From Motiliproteus sp965230185 (GTDB taxonomy: Bacteria; Pseudomonadota; Gammaproteobacteria; Pseudomonadales; Balneatricaceae), in NCBI GenBank assembly GCA_965230185.1, contig OZ245995.1:1612001-1676000 (forward strand): a stretch of 64,000 nucleotides of DNA, in the 5' to 3' direction. Position 1 is the first letter of the stretch; the number at the start of each line of letters is the position of its first letter. The notes beneath the pieces were generated by a model. The model worked only from the letters and a program-made list of their open reading frames with translations, was not told the DNA's origin and searched no databases. Below, piece after piece: positions 15,664-25,411 of this stretch. The position numbers were made by a program, and so were the translations under genes.

Positions 15664-16863
15664 ATGAATGAAGTATTTATCTGCGATGCCATTCGCACCC
15701 CGATCGGTCGTTATGGTGGCGCGCTGGCATCGGTTCGGGCCGATGATCTGGCGGCCATACCGCTGAAGGCGCTGATGGATCGTCATCCCGAGCTGGACTG
15801 GGCGGCGGTGGAAGACATCATGCTGGGCTGTGCCAATCAGTCCGGCGAGGACAACCGTAACGTCGCACGGATGGCGGGCCTGCTGGCCGGCCTGCCACAG
15901 GAAGTGGCCGGTAGCACCATCAACCGCCTCTGTGGTTCCGGGCTCAACGCGGTGGGCCTCTGCGCTTCCGCCATCAAAAGCGGTGAAGCGGAACTGCTGG
16001 TCGCCGGTGGCGTGGAAAGCATGTCCCGCGCACCCTTTGTACTGGGCAAGGCCGATACTGCCTACGGCCGTAATCAACAGCTGTTTGATACCACCATGGG
16101 CTGGCGCTTTATCAACAGCCGTCTGGATGAGGCTTACGGTACCGAGACGATGCCTCGGACCGCGGAAAATATCGCGGCAGAGTTCGGAATCAGTCGTGAG
16201 GACCAGGACCGTTTTGCCCTCGGCAGCCAGCTTAAGGCGGCAGCGGCGCAGGAGCAGGGCTGGCTGGCGGAGGAGATCGTGCCGGTCCATATTCCCCAGC
16301 GCCGGGGCGAGCCGGTGGTGGTCGATCAGGACGAGCATCTGCGGGCCACGACGCTGGAAAAACTGGCGCAACTGCGACCGCTGTTCGAGCAGGGCAGTAT
16401 CACCGCCGGTAACGCTTCGGGCATAAACGACGGTGCCGCAGCGCTGCTGCTGGCCTCGGAAACAGCGGCAAATCGACATGGACTGACTCCCCGGGCCAGG
16501 GTGCTGGGTATGGCGGTGGCCGGTGTAGCGCCCCGTATCATGGGTATTGGCCCGGCGCCGGCCAGCAAAAAACTGCTTGCACGACTGGGCCTGTCCATCG
16601 ACCAGATGGATATTATCGAGCTGAACGAAGCCTTCGCCGCCCAGGCGCTGGCCTGTTCCCGTGAGCTGGGGCTGGCCGACGATGACCCGCGAATTAATCC
16701 TCAGGGCGGCGCGATCGCGCTGGGCCACCCACTGGGAATGAGTGGTGCCCGGCTGGCGACGACGGCGATCCGACAGCTGCATCGCAGTAGCGGACAGTAC
16801 GCGCTCTGCACCATGTGCATCGGGGTCGGCCAGGGCATCGCCATGGTGCTGGAGCGGGTGTAA
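15664..16863 (+). CDS. pcaF: 3-oxoadipyl-CoA thiolase-like acetyl-CoA acyltransferase
   Basis: 399 residues, the normal thiolase length. The nucleophile is Cys 90 in NRLCGSGLNAVG; GGAIALGHPLGMSGAR carries the catalytic His, and CTMCIGVGQG the second Cys near the C-terminus. The N-terminal block NEVFICDAIRTPIGRYGGAL and the GWRFINS segment are those of PcaF/PaaJ rather than of acetoacetyl-CoA thiolases. It would cleave 3-oxoadipyl-CoA to succinyl-CoA and acetyl-CoA. It closes the run of co-directional genes beginning at 11094 and is followed by a terminator. Confidence 0.9.
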   Translation: MNEVFICDAIRTPIGRYGGALASVRADDLAAIPLKALMDRHPELDWAAVEDIMLGCANQSGEDNRNVARMAGLLAGLPQEVAGSTINRLCGSGLNAVGLCASAIKSGEAELLVAGGVESMSRAPFVLGKADTAYGRNQQLFDTTMGWRFINSRLDEAYGTETMPRTAENIAAEFGISREDQDRFALGSQLKAAAAQEQGWLAEEIVPVHIPQRRGEPVVVDQDEHLRATTLEKLAQLRPLFEQGSITAGNASGINDGAAALLLASETAANRHGLTPRARVLGMAVAGVAPRIMGIGPAPASKKLLARLGLSIDQMDIIELNEAFAAQALACSRELGLADDDPRINPQGGAIALGHPLGMSGARLATTAIRQLHRSSGQYALCTMCIGVGQGIAMVLERV

Positions 16864-16889
16864 CCACGGCCCTTGATCACAGCCTTCTT

Positions 16890-16925
16890 CAGGCAGTTCG
16901 GTCGGTCCGCGCTGCCTGTTTTTTT
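16890..16925 (+). terminator. Rho-independent terminator after thiolase
   Basis: CAGGCAG (16890-16896) pairs with CTGCCTG (16912-16918), followed by seven T residues. It separates the thiolase from the class I aminotransferase, which therefore may be transcribed by itself or by read-through. Confidence 0.75.
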
Positions 16926-16975
16926 CGCCGGCCTTTCTTTTTCTATTTCACGCTTTCTATGTGGGGGAGTCTCCC

Positions 16976-18310
16976 TTGAATACTATTTCGGAAACCCTGT
17001 CTGACAGCCCGGTCAACGCCGGAATCGTCCGTCAGAAAATTCTCGACTCGGGGCTGGCATCGCCAGGCCGCGGGTCCATTCGCGAACTGGTCAGGCTGGT
17101 TAATGAGATTGAACAGGCCAGCGGTGAACGCTATATCCGTATGGAGATGGGGGTACCCGGTCTGCAGCCGCCGGAGGTGGGAATCCGTGCAGAGATAGAA
17201 GCACTGCAAAAAGGAGTGGCGGCCAGTTACCCGATGCTGGACGGACTACCGGCCCTGAAGCAGGAGATTGCCCGTTTCTGCAAGCTGTTTATGGATGTGG
17301 AAGTGAGCCCCACGGGCTGTCTGCCGACGGTGGGTTCCATGCAGGGGGCCATGGCCACCTTTATGGTGGCAAACCGGCTCCATCAGGATCGTAGTGGAAC
17401 ACTGTTTATCGACCCCGGATTTCCGGTGCAGAAAAAGCAGCTGCAGGTGCTGGGCCAGCACTATGACAGTTTTGATGTCTACAACTATCGCGGTGCCGGG
17501 CTGCGCGAGGCGCTGGAGTCCCGGCTGCAGAGCGGCAGGTTCAGCTCGATCCTCTATTCAAATCCCAACAACCCCTCCTGGATCTGCTTCACCGAGCAGG
17601 AGCTGCAGATCATCGGCGAGCTGGCCGACAAATACGATCTGATCGTGATCGAAGATCTGGCCTATTTCGGCATGGATTTCCGGCAGAATTATGGGGTCCC
17701 GGGGCAGGCACCCTATCAGCCCACCGTGGCCCGATACACCGACAACTACGTATTCCTGATTTCCAGTTCCAAGGCCTTCAGCTATGCCGGTCAGCGAATC
17801 GGCTCGCTGGTGATCTCCGATCGGCTGTTTCAGCGGGAGTTCGCCGATCTGGAGCCCTGGTACAACAGTCGCCAGTACGGCTATTCCACCATCTTCGGGG
17901 CCCTTTACGCCCTCTCGTCCGGCGTCAGTCACTCCGCCCAGTACGGCCTGGCGGCGATGTTCCGGGCCGCCAACGAGGGCCAGTTCGATTTTGTCAGTGA
18001 GGTGGGCGTCTACGGGGTTCGTGCCGAGCGGATGAAGCGGCTCTTTACCGACAATGGTTTTACCATCGTTTATGACCGGGATGACGGCGTCCCGCTGGCA
18101 GATGGCTTTTACTTCACCTTTGCCTATCCCGGGATGAGTGGCGAAGAGCTGCTGGAGAAACTGATCTATTTTGGGATCAGCGCCATCGCCCTGGAAACCA
18201 CCGGCAGCGAACGCACCGAGGGGCTGCGCGCCTGTGTTTCCCAGGTCAGTGATGATCAGCTGGAGGTGCTTGAAACACGGTTGCAGCAGTTTAATACCCG
18301 GTTCGGGTGA
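16976..18310 (+). CDS. Class I/II PLP-dependent aminotransferase
   Basis: 444 residues, fold type I. YSNPNNPSW near residue 195 is the NPNNP substrate/PLP motif, VIEDLAYFGMDF carries the PLP-binding Asp and Tyr, and SSSKAFSYAGQRIG the Schiff-base lysine. The start is taken as TTG 16976, because GGGGGAG lies 6 nt upstream; a GTG at 16961 in the same frame overlaps that ribosome site. It may feed the neighbouring route, for example by making or using 2-aminoadipate or glutamate, but substrate specificity is not visible. Confidence 0.85.
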   Translation: MNTISETLSDSPVNAGIVRQKILDSGLASPGRGSIRELVRLVNEIEQASGERYIRMEMGVPGLQPPEVGIRAEIEALQKGVAASYPMLDGLPALKQEIARFCKLFMDVEVSPTGCLPTVGSMQGAMATFMVANRLHQDRSGTLFIDPGFPVQKKQLQVLGQHYDSFDVYNYRGAGLREALESRLQSGRFSSILYSNPNNPSWICFTEQELQIIGELADKYDLIVIEDLAYFGMDFRQNYGVPGQAPYQPTVARYTDNYVFLISSSKAFSYAGQRIGSLVISDRLFQREFADLEPWYNSRQYGYSTIFGALYALSSGVSHSAQYGLAAMFRAANEGQFDFVSEVGVYGVRAERMKRLFTDNGFTIVYDRDDGVPLADGFYFTFAYPGMSGEELLEKLIYFGISAIALETTGSERTEGLRACVSQVSDDQLEVLETRLQQFNTRFG

Positions 18311-18731
18311 TCCGGAAAAGCGGCCCCGGCCGCTTTAACGATCCCTTCGGAGGGCTGGACACAGAGGGCAGGGGCGGTCGGTAATCTGCTGCAGGGTCCC
18401 ATCCGCTCTGATCAGATCGAGTCAGCGGGTTAAGCTTCCGGTCTGCCGCTCACACCCACAGATTTTGCTGAAAACATCAGACGCCGGCGAACAGTCGTTT
18501 TCCGGCAGCACCGCCAGAGGGGCAGACAGCCACTCGCTGACTGAGAGCAGCAGATTTCATTTCTGAATTTTCCCTGAAAGGTGATGCAGCGAGTGGAAGT
18601 CCTGTTTCTGGTCTATTATTGCTGAACCATTTAAACGAAGGATATTGTCAGTAGAGGGCTGAGTACCATAAGCCTTTGCATTGATAGCAGTTGTCCTGGT
18701 TCAGCATCAGTACTCAGGAGATCTGGCTAGC
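18311..18731. other. Intergenic region with hairpin
   Basis: Just after the aminotransferase, AAAGCGGCC (18317-18325) pairs with GGCCGCTTT (18328-18336), a likely weak terminator without a long T run. The remaining ~390 bp upstream of the HDOD gene contain no gene I can support. Confidence 0.5.
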
Positions 18732-19583
18732 ATGGATACAGCAGTATCAGCCCGCAATATAGCGTCCAGTTTTGCAATCCCCCCCCGACCCGAAGCTCTT
18801 ATTTCAATCAGTACAGAAATGAAGAAAGAGTATCCCGATCCTGAGAAAATCGCTCAGAGTCTGAAGAATGATGTCACCCTTTATGCCGCAGTGCTTAAGG
18901 TCATCAATTCGCCGCTGTTCGGGCTCAGGAACAAAATAACTTCTGTCGATCACGCTACCATGCTTCTCGGAGTAGCTAAGATCTATAGTCTGGTAAAAGT
19001 CACGGCCCTGAAAACGTCCCTGGGGACAGATCCCGGTCTGAATCGTTTCTGGGATACTGCCAACGAAGTAGCACAGTTATCCAGCAGTCTGGCGGCTAAA
19101 TTAACAGGCGCGGAATCGGAAGAGGCCTATACCGTCGGCATGTTTCACGATTGTGGCATCCCCCTGATGATACAAAAATACCAGGATTTCAAAGGGTTGC
19201 TGATAAGGGTCAACACTAATCCGAATTTGACCTTCAGCCATGAGCAGGACGCTCAATACGGTGTTAATCATTATGATGTCGGCTACGAGCTCACCCGTAG
19301 CTGGCTTTTACCCGACCATATCTGCGAAGCGATAAGGTTCCAGCCACATAGTGCGGATGTTTTTTCCGGTAGAACGGGCTGTGATGAAAAAACGCAGACA
19401 CTGCTTGCTGTGTTGATTCTGGCCAAGCATATCAGCAGTGCTTTTCGGAGCATGTGGCGGTTCGAAGACCATCAGCTTAAGTCCCTTCCTCCCGTCGAAG
19501 TTATGGAGCACCTGGGATTGAGCGAGATAGACTTTCTGGATATCAGGGACAATTGTCTGGAAGAACTTGAAGTACAGAAATAG
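18732..19583 (+). CDS. HDOD-domain signalling protein
   Basis: 283 residues. Residues 10-215 match an HDOD domain: the N-terminal helix IPPRPEALISISTEMKKEYPDPEKIAQSLKNDVTL-type pattern (given here by its key residues P, D and I), then VINSPLFGLRNKITSVDHATMLLG, a hallmark of HDOD. HD residues are only partly kept (YTVGMFHDCGIPLM). HDOD proteins lack proven hydrolase activity and act in signalling or motility control. The ATG at 18732 follows AGGAG by about 11 nt. It is monocistronic. Confidence 0.85.
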   Translation: MDTAVSARNIASSFAIPPRPEALISISTEMKKEYPDPEKIAQSLKNDVTLYAAVLKVINSPLFGLRNKITSVDHATMLLGVAKIYSLVKVTALKTSLGTDPGLNRFWDTANEVAQLSSSLAAKLTGAESEEAYTVGMFHDCGIPLMIQKYQDFKGLLIRVNTNPNLTFSHEQDAQYGVNHYDVGYELTRSWLLPDHICEAIRFQPHSADVFSGRTGCDEKTQTLLAVLILAKHISSAFRSMWRFEDHQLKSLPPVEVMEHLGLSEIDFLDIRDNCLEELEVQK

Positions 19584-19930
19584 CGAACTTCATTTAGTCA
19601 GTGCCGGACCCGCTGGCATCCGGATAGTGTCGCGAAGAAGCGTAGCAACTGAAGCGGCCCTGTCTGATTTCAATGACCCGGAAAGTCGTGATCTCTGTGA
19701 TGTTGCCGGTTCTTCTTTAAGACGGCTCCTGATCTGCTGAAGCGAGCGGATTTTCTTGCCCGGGAATCCTGAGTCGGGCCCGACCCGCTTTTCCGCGGTC
19801 ACATCCCGGGGGGTTGTCGACTACCCGGGTGGAGAGAGTCAGAAGCCGGTCTGCTGTCAGCTTACAGATCCCAGAGATACCGAAAGAGGGAGAGCCGGAG
19901 CTCTCCCGATCCCGCCATTGCCTGGTCGTT
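19584..19930. other. Intergenic region, nothing recognised
   Basis: About 350 bp between the convergent HDOD and binding-protein genes. Short frames on both strands show no family resemblance. No clear terminator with a T run is visible. Confidence 0.4.
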
Positions 19931-20689
19931 TTACTCCACCGCAAGCCGCTCCATACGGTGCCGTTCCAGCAGTGCCAGGTAGCTGCCATCGGCGCGCATT
20001 TCCGCGATGCCCTTGTTAAATGCGGAGATCAGCGCTTTGCCGTTGGGGTGGGTGCGGGACACCATCACATGTACCGAATTGCTCGCCACCGAGCGGTCAA
20101 CGAAATCCAGCTTTGCGGCCTGTTCGGGCAGGTAGCGCTGAATCAGGCTGAGGGATTCCCCTTCGTCCCCGGCGACCATGTCCACTTTGCCGGCCACCAG
20201 TAAGCGAATGGCGTCGATCTGCTGATCCATTTCCCGGATCTGCAGAAATTCGGCGTTATCGAACTTCTTCGAGATGACCCCATCCCTGAGTTTGGCGAAC
20301 CTGTACGACTGCAGATCGTCGAGACGGTCCCAGGAGATCGAGTCGGTTCTGCGCTTCAGGAAGGAAACCCGGTTCATGATGATGGGCACGCTGAAACGAA
20401 ACTCTTTATTCCGCGCCTTGCTGAACCAGACACAGATGGCCGCGTCATGATCCGCGCTTTTCACACCGGCCATGGCGTCTGCCCAGGTGTGGGTGTTGAC
20501 GCTGGCGGCGTAACCGCCTTTTTCGAAGGCCATGGTGACCAGTTCAGCCAGCGGGCCCTTATTGGTGAGGTTATTGCCCACATAGGGTTCCCACTCGCTG
20601 CAGACCAGGTCCAGAGGGGCCGCTCTGAGGCCGGGAGACGCCATCAGAAGCAGAGTTACAGCGGTCAGAAAGATTTTTTTTATCATCAT
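19931..20689 (-). CDS. Periplasmic solute-binding protein (family 3)
   Basis: 252 residues. It has an N-terminal signal peptide (MIKKIFLTAVTLLLMASPGLRA, cut before APLDL) and the SBP family 3 pattern: EWEPYVGNNLTNKGPLAELV, then a hinge and VDMVAGDEGESLSLIQRYL. No permease or ATPase gene is adjacent, so it is an orphan binding protein, which may serve a distant transporter or a sensor. Two more orphans of this kind are at 54649 and 59311. Ligand unknown. Confidence 0.82.
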   Translation of the reverse strand: MMIKKIFLTAVTLLLMASPGLRAAPLDLVCSEWEPYVGNNLTNKGPLAELVTMAFEKGGYAASVNTHTWADAMAGVKSADHDAAICVWFSKARNKEFRFSVPIIMNRVSFLKRRTDSISWDRLDDLQSYRFAKLRDGVISKKFDNAEFLQIREMDQQIDAIRLLVAGKVDMVAGDEGESLSLIQRYLPEQAAKLDFVDRSVASNSVHVMVSRTHPNGKALISAFNKGIAEMRADGSYLALLERHRMERLAVE

Positions 20690-21125
20690 TATTTCCTGGT
20701 TTTCTGTTTCAGTGGAGGTCAGGGGGTTGTGCAGGCAGTCGGTGGTAATTCTTTGTTATTACTGACTTTACTGAGATGCCGGCCTGTCTGCACAGCCCCG
20801 CTGAAGAAGGTTGCAGAGGTCCATGGTGCTGCCGAATCAGTATATTGGCAGCTGAACCCCATGAGTATTTAGTAATCCCTATCAAGCCATAAGGGACATA
20901 AATAAGAGTGCTGTGGTGACGAGAGCGGTGGCGGCAACAAGGGGCAGGGGAGGGAGCTGTACTTGCCGTTTGGAGCGGGTTGCGGATGGTAAGCAACTGA
21001 CCGTCCGCGGCTGAATCTGTCAGCAGCGGGCGTGATCCTGTTGACGCGGGATGCTGGTGCAGCATTGCGGTGGGGTGGCGGATTACCCTGCCATCCCTCC
21101 GCAATTGACGGGGAGGCGGCCGGTG
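20690..21125. other. Intergenic region, nothing recognised
   Basis: About 435 bp upstream of the binding-protein gene and downstream of the 249-residue gene. It must contain the promoter of the minus-strand binding protein. No coding frame, repeat or terminator could be supported. Confidence 0.4.
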
Positions 21126-21875
21126 TCAGCGTCCGCCGGCTCCCTGGCGGGACTGTTCACTGTTTTCCACCAGCACCCCTTCACCGATACGGTTGATCTC
21201 AGCCCACAGCGCTTCATCGATCTCGATACCGTTGTCGATAACCTGTTCCTTGTTCCCGGCGAGTTCAGCGGGGCTGATATGGCGGGCGTTACGGTTACCG
21301 CTGGACTGTTGCAGCGAAGAGGTCAGATCGACCCTGGAGCTGCAGATAATAGTCAGCGTCTGCTTGTCTTCCGGGCTGGTGGGCAGGCTGGTGACGGCCT
21401 CGCTGTAACTGGGGTAGCGGTCGCCGGACCTGATCGCTGCGGTATGCTCGGTCACGGTCTGACTGCCGTTCTGCCAGTAGGCGGCGACGCTGATGCCGCG
21501 ACGGCCGCAGTCGGTCAGTGCCTTGAGTATAAACATCCGGTTGTGGCAGTTGTGCACTGTCACCGTGGCGATACCCACCTCCAGTGCCTTGGCATGGGCC
21601 AGGTCGACGGAGGCGGCGATGCAGTTGAGAGCACTGCGGCCGTTACTGTCGATAATCGCCGAGGTGCTGTCCTCGTAAATCACCTTGCTGAGCGGCTTAT
21701 CCCGATCGACATTGATGAAGGGGAGGGCGCGCTGAAACTCGGCGAGGCCATTAAGCCCGTGCTTTTCCAGCCACAACACCATATTGGCGGCGTCTTCATA
21801 GTTGCCGACAAAATACCCGCTGGCTTCGAAGCAGCGACGCAGGGAGGCCTTAAGTTCGTTCATGGAAATGTGCAT
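21126..21875 (-). CDS. Conserved protein, probably DUF3726 family
   Basis: 249 residues. The N-terminus MNELKASLRRCFEASGYFVGNYEDAANMVLWLE resembles DUF3726 proteins as I remember them (key residues: N-E-L, a basic helix, then W-L-E); function is unknown. The middle has CNRMFIL-like and NGSQTVTEH segments, and the C-terminus is polar. ATG 21875 has AAGGAG 7 nt upstream. It lies 23 bp downstream of the 569-residue gene, so the two form an operon and likely act together. Confidence 0.6.
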   Translation of the reverse strand: MHISMNELKASLRRCFEASGYFVGNYEDAANMVLWLEKHGLNGLAEFQRALPFINVDRDKPLSKVIYEDSTSAIIDSNGRSALNCIAASVDLAHAKALEVGIATVTVHNCHNRMFILKALTDCGRRGISVAAYWQNGSQTVTEHTAAIRSGDRYPSYSEAVTSLPTSPEDKQTLTIICSSRVDLTSSLQQSSGNRNARHISPAELAGNKEQVIDNGIEIDEALWAEINRIGEGVLVENSEQSRQGAGGR

Positions 21876-21898
21876 TCTGTTCTCCTTGCTGCTTCGGG

Positions 21899-23608
21899 TT
21901 ACTGCTTGGGTGCCAGCGGCATAAACCAGTCGTCGTTAAAGGTCTGGCCGATATCTTCCAGCAGTGGAGCCCCCTGGAACATGGTGTTGCGGACCCACAG
22001 GCGCGAGCGCGGATCGAATTTGCCGACGCCGAAGAAGGCCAGCTTGGCGCGCAGCAGATGCATGGGCAGCACCTCGCGGTCCAGCAGGTTGGCCTGAATG
22101 TCGCCGTAGATGCAGCGGTTCATGCTCTGGATGCGACGGACGATGCCTCGCAGTTTGGGACGGGCCACCATAAAACGGGCGGTGGAATGGTCGGGATGTT
22201 CGGCCACGTACTCGCAGAGCTGGTCATAGCACTTGCGGACCGCGTAACCGACCCCCAGCGCCATCTGTTTCTGCCGGCCGTCCTCCGCCACGCTGTTACC
22301 AAGACGAGGTTCCATCTTTTCTTCCGAGCGGTACCAGAAGGTTTCCCGGGCGCCATCGGCGCTGAAGTCGATCGCCAGTGCCCAGTCATAGCGCTGTTCG
22401 ATAACGGCTTTCAGCTCAGCCACCGGCATCAGCGGATCGAGATCGAGAAACTCTTCGGCGTCGTAATAGTCTTCCAGATCGTCGACCAGCTCGGGATAGA
22501 GTTCCAGCATCACCGAGACCAGAAGCTCCTGGCCCTGCAGCGAGCAGTGCTGTTCGCTCCAGTGCAACAGCTGATCCCAGCTGTCGAAATCGCTGTCGAC
22601 CTGCTTGCCGAGGGCTTCGAGATCCCTGAGCACTTCCCGGTTGTTGCCGGTCTGCCATTCGTCTTCGGTCACGGTTTCGGCGGTGTGAATGGCACTGCGT
22701 TGCAGCAGTTCCTGCAGACGCTGGCGTGTCCGGTCGTTGATATTACCCAGCACCCGAACCCGGGCCAGGGCCAGTTCCCGCATCTCCACCCAGCGGTTGA
22801 TCAGCAGCGGGTGGTTGATCAGATAGGGCGCCATGCCCAGACCGGTGGAGTTGCCGATCCCGAAGAAACGTTTGATTTCCGGCTGCATCGGCTTAAAGGT
22901 CTCCGGAGCGCGATGACGGGCGATATGTTCGGCCTGCAGCAGGCTGAAATTGCGCAGCATCAGGCACACGAACATCTCGGCGGCGAAGGGGCGGGCGAAG
23001 TCGGGATGGCGATTGCTGACTTTTTCCCAGTCGGCCATACCCAGCTTACCGCTGCCGTACACGGCCGTGGTGCGGTAGAGATAACCCACCCGGGCGATCT
23101 GCCCGACGTCCGGCTGATCGCCACTGGCCAGCTGGTTGACCACGTAATCGAAATTACGGGCGCTGCGGTTGGCCCGGGAAAGCACGAATACGCGGGAGTC
23201 GACCCGGCCGGCTTCCTGCTTCGGGACGTTCTGCCGCAGTTTTTCGACATAGAGATCGCTGACCTCACCTTCCACCAGTGCCATGGTCAGATCCCATTGG
23301 GTGGCGATCACTCGGTCATTGCGCTCTTCCGGTGCCAGATAGTTCGAGAACAGCACGAAACTGAACAGCTCGTGGGGGGTTCTGATCTCGTAGACCACGG
23401 TGCCGTAGCCCTGATCATCCAGCTCAAAACGGGCCGGTTCTATCTGCCAGCGCTCACGCATAATCCGACGCACCAGCGTACGCATAAAACTAAGTCGGCT
23501 CTGATGCATGGCGCCCAGGCGTTCCAGGTTCATGGCCTGGCTGGCCGGGCGTAGCGGCAGTGCATTGTCGCCCCGCAGAGAGGCGTTAATGGCAGCTGGC
23601 GTCGTCAT
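21899..23608 (-). CDS. Conserved protein of unknown function, 569 residues
   Basis: Soluble, with no signal peptide or membrane segments. Visible features: a basic helix near residue 40 (SFMRTLVRRIMRERWQ), an alpha/beta-looking first third (GTVVYEIRTPHELFSFVLFSNYL), a central helical region, and several Asp/Glu-rich stretches (LVDDLEDYYDAEEFLDLDPLM). There are no motifs of a known enzyme class that I recognise. It is the first gene of a two-gene operon with the DUF3726-like protein. Its length and composition show a real, conserved-type gene; the function cannot be assigned. Confidence 0.65.
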   Translation of the reverse strand: MTTPAAINASLRGDNALPLRPASQAMNLERLGAMHQSRLSFMRTLVRRIMRERWQIEPARFELDDQGYGTVVYEIRTPHELFSFVLFSNYLAPEERNDRVIATQWDLTMALVEGEVSDLYVEKLRQNVPKQEAGRVDSRVFVLSRANRSARNFDYVVNQLASGDQPDVGQIARVGYLYRTTAVYGSGKLGMADWEKVSNRHPDFARPFAAEMFVCLMLRNFSLLQAEHIARHRAPETFKPMQPEIKRFFGIGNSTGLGMAPYLINHPLLINRWVEMRELALARVRVLGNINDRTRQRLQELLQRSAIHTAETVTEDEWQTGNNREVLRDLEALGKQVDSDFDSWDQLLHWSEQHCSLQGQELLVSVMLELYPELVDDLEDYYDAEEFLDLDPLMPVAELKAVIEQRYDWALAIDFSADGARETFWYRSEEKMEPRLGNSVAEDGRQKQMALGVGYAVRKCYDQLCEYVAEHPDHSTARFMVARPKLRGIVRRIQSMNRCIYGDIQANLLDREVLPMHLLRAKLAFFGVGKFDPRSRLWVRNTMFQGAPLLEDIGQTFNDDWFMPLAPKQ

Positions 23609-24334
23609 TATTGTTATCCTCGATTCAAGTGCTGTTCAGCTGTGTTCAGTATCGTACAGCCGCACCGAAGCGGCTGCTGACATGGCCTAATCATCTGCCA
23701 ACAGCCATTTCCACTCCAATCAAAAGGTTATATCGTGCGATAAGTATCACTTATCAAAACGGGTGAAAGTATTATTTTTTCTGTGTTTCAGGGGCGTGAA
23801 ACAGCGATTCAGTGGAGCGGATTTTTTTGTAATCCGGTTCTTCCGAGTGGCCGAAGAGTCCGGGTGGTAACCTTTGTTGAGCCGTTATGACCGGGCTATG
23901 GCTAGCTGCAGAGGAATAACCGGCTGCTGAAGCATCGGCTTCGTAGGGGGCGGTTGAGGGTGCCGGGTGAATCAGCAGATGGATATAGCGCCTGAACCGG
24001 GTGATTAAGTCTGTTCAGTTTGACATTTACAGACTCGAAGTCGTATTTCCTGTGGTGCCTGCTCTGGAGGTTTGCTCTTTGCTATACCTTTTACCTGAGG
24101 ATCTTCCCCACTCAGAAAACTGTATGTATAGCTGACCTGGAAGACTTCAGTGAGTGATCCTGACCAGATGACCGGTTTGTTAATCACTGGAAAAACGCCA
24201 ATGAAAACGTCAGTGCCTGGGGAGCAGCTACTGACCCTTTGCCCTGGAGCTGATACTCCCCATCGCAATAATGTTCTGAGATTCTGAAGCCACTGTTACC
24301 TGGAGGCCCGGACGTGCAGGCGCTTCATCAGGGT
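23609..24334. other. Intergenic region with two inverted repeats
   Basis: About 725 bp. Upstream of the 569-residue gene are GATAAG-N5-CTTATC (23739-23755) and GTTTCA-N6-TGAAAC (23785-23802), both possible operator sites. A minus-strand frame at 24005-24268 starts with TTG, lacks a ribosome site and has no recognisable features; it is not called. Confidence 0.4.
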
Positions 24335-25390
24335 TTATCGACGTCCCCATTGCGACTTGGAGGTCATCGCCTCCAGAGGAGCCAGAGGTAAAGGTTCACT
24401 GGTCGATGCCTGACAGTTCAGCAGTTGCTGTTCCCAGTCATCGAGCGCCCCGGACGTGATGATTTCGATCCGGCTTTCCAGGCAGTCCTCCAACTCGATT
24501 TCGGCCAGGCCATCACCTGCCAGGTTGTAGCCAAATACACCATCCTCTGTAACGAAGACGGCTTTCATTCGCTCAACTTTAAGGCTGCTGAATAGTGCGA
24601 ACAGTCTGGCCCGGTTGAAGACCCGATCAGCAGAGAAGCGCCAGCCGACACTTGCGAAGCCCTCACCCTGATTAACCGCTTTGAGGTAGCCGCATTCAGG
24701 CAGTACAGGCTCAGCAGGTATTGGTTCGTCCTTTGCGGGTTGCGAATGGCTGTCCACATTTGCAACAGCCCGCGTCGACCCTTCCAGCAGTGCGGGGTCA
24801 ATCCGGCCCTGTTCGGCAAAAATAACGGTCGCCCCCTGTCTTCCGTGTGCTTTTACGTAATCTCGTAGCCCCGGCCGATCCTCAGGGCCGTAAAGATCCT
24901 GCTTGTTTCCGACAATGAGATCGGCGATGGCTATCTGCTGGTTGAAAGAGCTGTGTTCCGTGTAGCGGCTGTCCACCAGTTGCCGAGCATCAACCAGGGT
25001 AACTACCTGCTGGATTGAGAGCACATCCCGGTAGTAGCCCGAAGACAGTACTTGTAGCACTTCGAGAGGATGGCCCAGCCCCGTCGGCTCGATCAGCAGG
25101 CGCTGTGGTTCTGCGCAAGCCATCAGAAGGTTAAGCGCCATCTGCATCGGCAGGCCTGCCGCGCAGCACATGCAGCCGCCGGGTACTTCGCGGATATAGA
25201 TGCCGCTCTCTTCTTTGTGCTGGCCCTGAAACAGGCTGCCGTCCACGCCGATTTCACCGAACTCGTTGACCAGCACGGCCCAGCGTTCGTCGGCGGGCTT
25301 TTGAGCCAGCAACTGCAGTATGGCGGAGGTCTTCCCTGCGCCCAGAAAGCCCGTCAGGATGTTGGTTGGAACTTCAGAAATTGTTGTCAT
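24335..25390 (-). CDS. COG0523 (CobW-type) GTPase, putative zinc metallochaperone
   Basis: 351 residues. The Walker A motif is TGFLGAGKTS near residue 15; GGCMCCAAG near residue 72 is the CxCC metal-binding motif of the family; IEPTGLGHP and VGNKQDL complete the G domain. The CobW C-terminal domain follows. COG0523 members are proposed metal-insertion GTPases. The operon with HisI and a MerC-like protein behind a Zur-type box points to a zinc-starvation role. It lies 21 bp after hisI. Confidence 0.88.
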   Translation of the reverse strand: MTTISEVPTNILTGFLGAGKTSAILQLLAQKPADERWAVLVNEFGEIGVDGSLFQGQHKEESGIYIREVPGGCMCCAAGLPMQMALNLLMACAEPQRLLIEPTGLGHPLEVLQVLSSGYYRDVLSIQQVVTLVDARQLVDSRYTEHSSFNQQIAIADLIVGNKQDLYGPEDRPGLRDYVKAHGRQGATVIFAEQGRIDPALLEGSTRAVANVDSHSQPAKDEPIPAEPVLPECGYLKAVNQGEGFASVGWRFSADRVFNRARLFALFSSLKVERMKAVFVTEDGVFGYNLAGDGLAEIELEDCLESRIEIITSGALDDWEQQLLNCQASTSEPLPLAPLEAMTSKSQWGRR

Positions 25391-25411
25391 AGAGAGCGTA
25401 TCGTCAACAGG

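Noticed and set aside
14166..15698. 510-codon minus-strand frame opposite the aminotransferase
   Set aside because: A shadow of the strongly supported plus-strand gene; long antisense frames are expected in GC-rich coding DNA.
24005..24268. 87-codon minus-strand frame after the COG0523 gene
   Set aside because: TTG start without ribosome site, no motifs.
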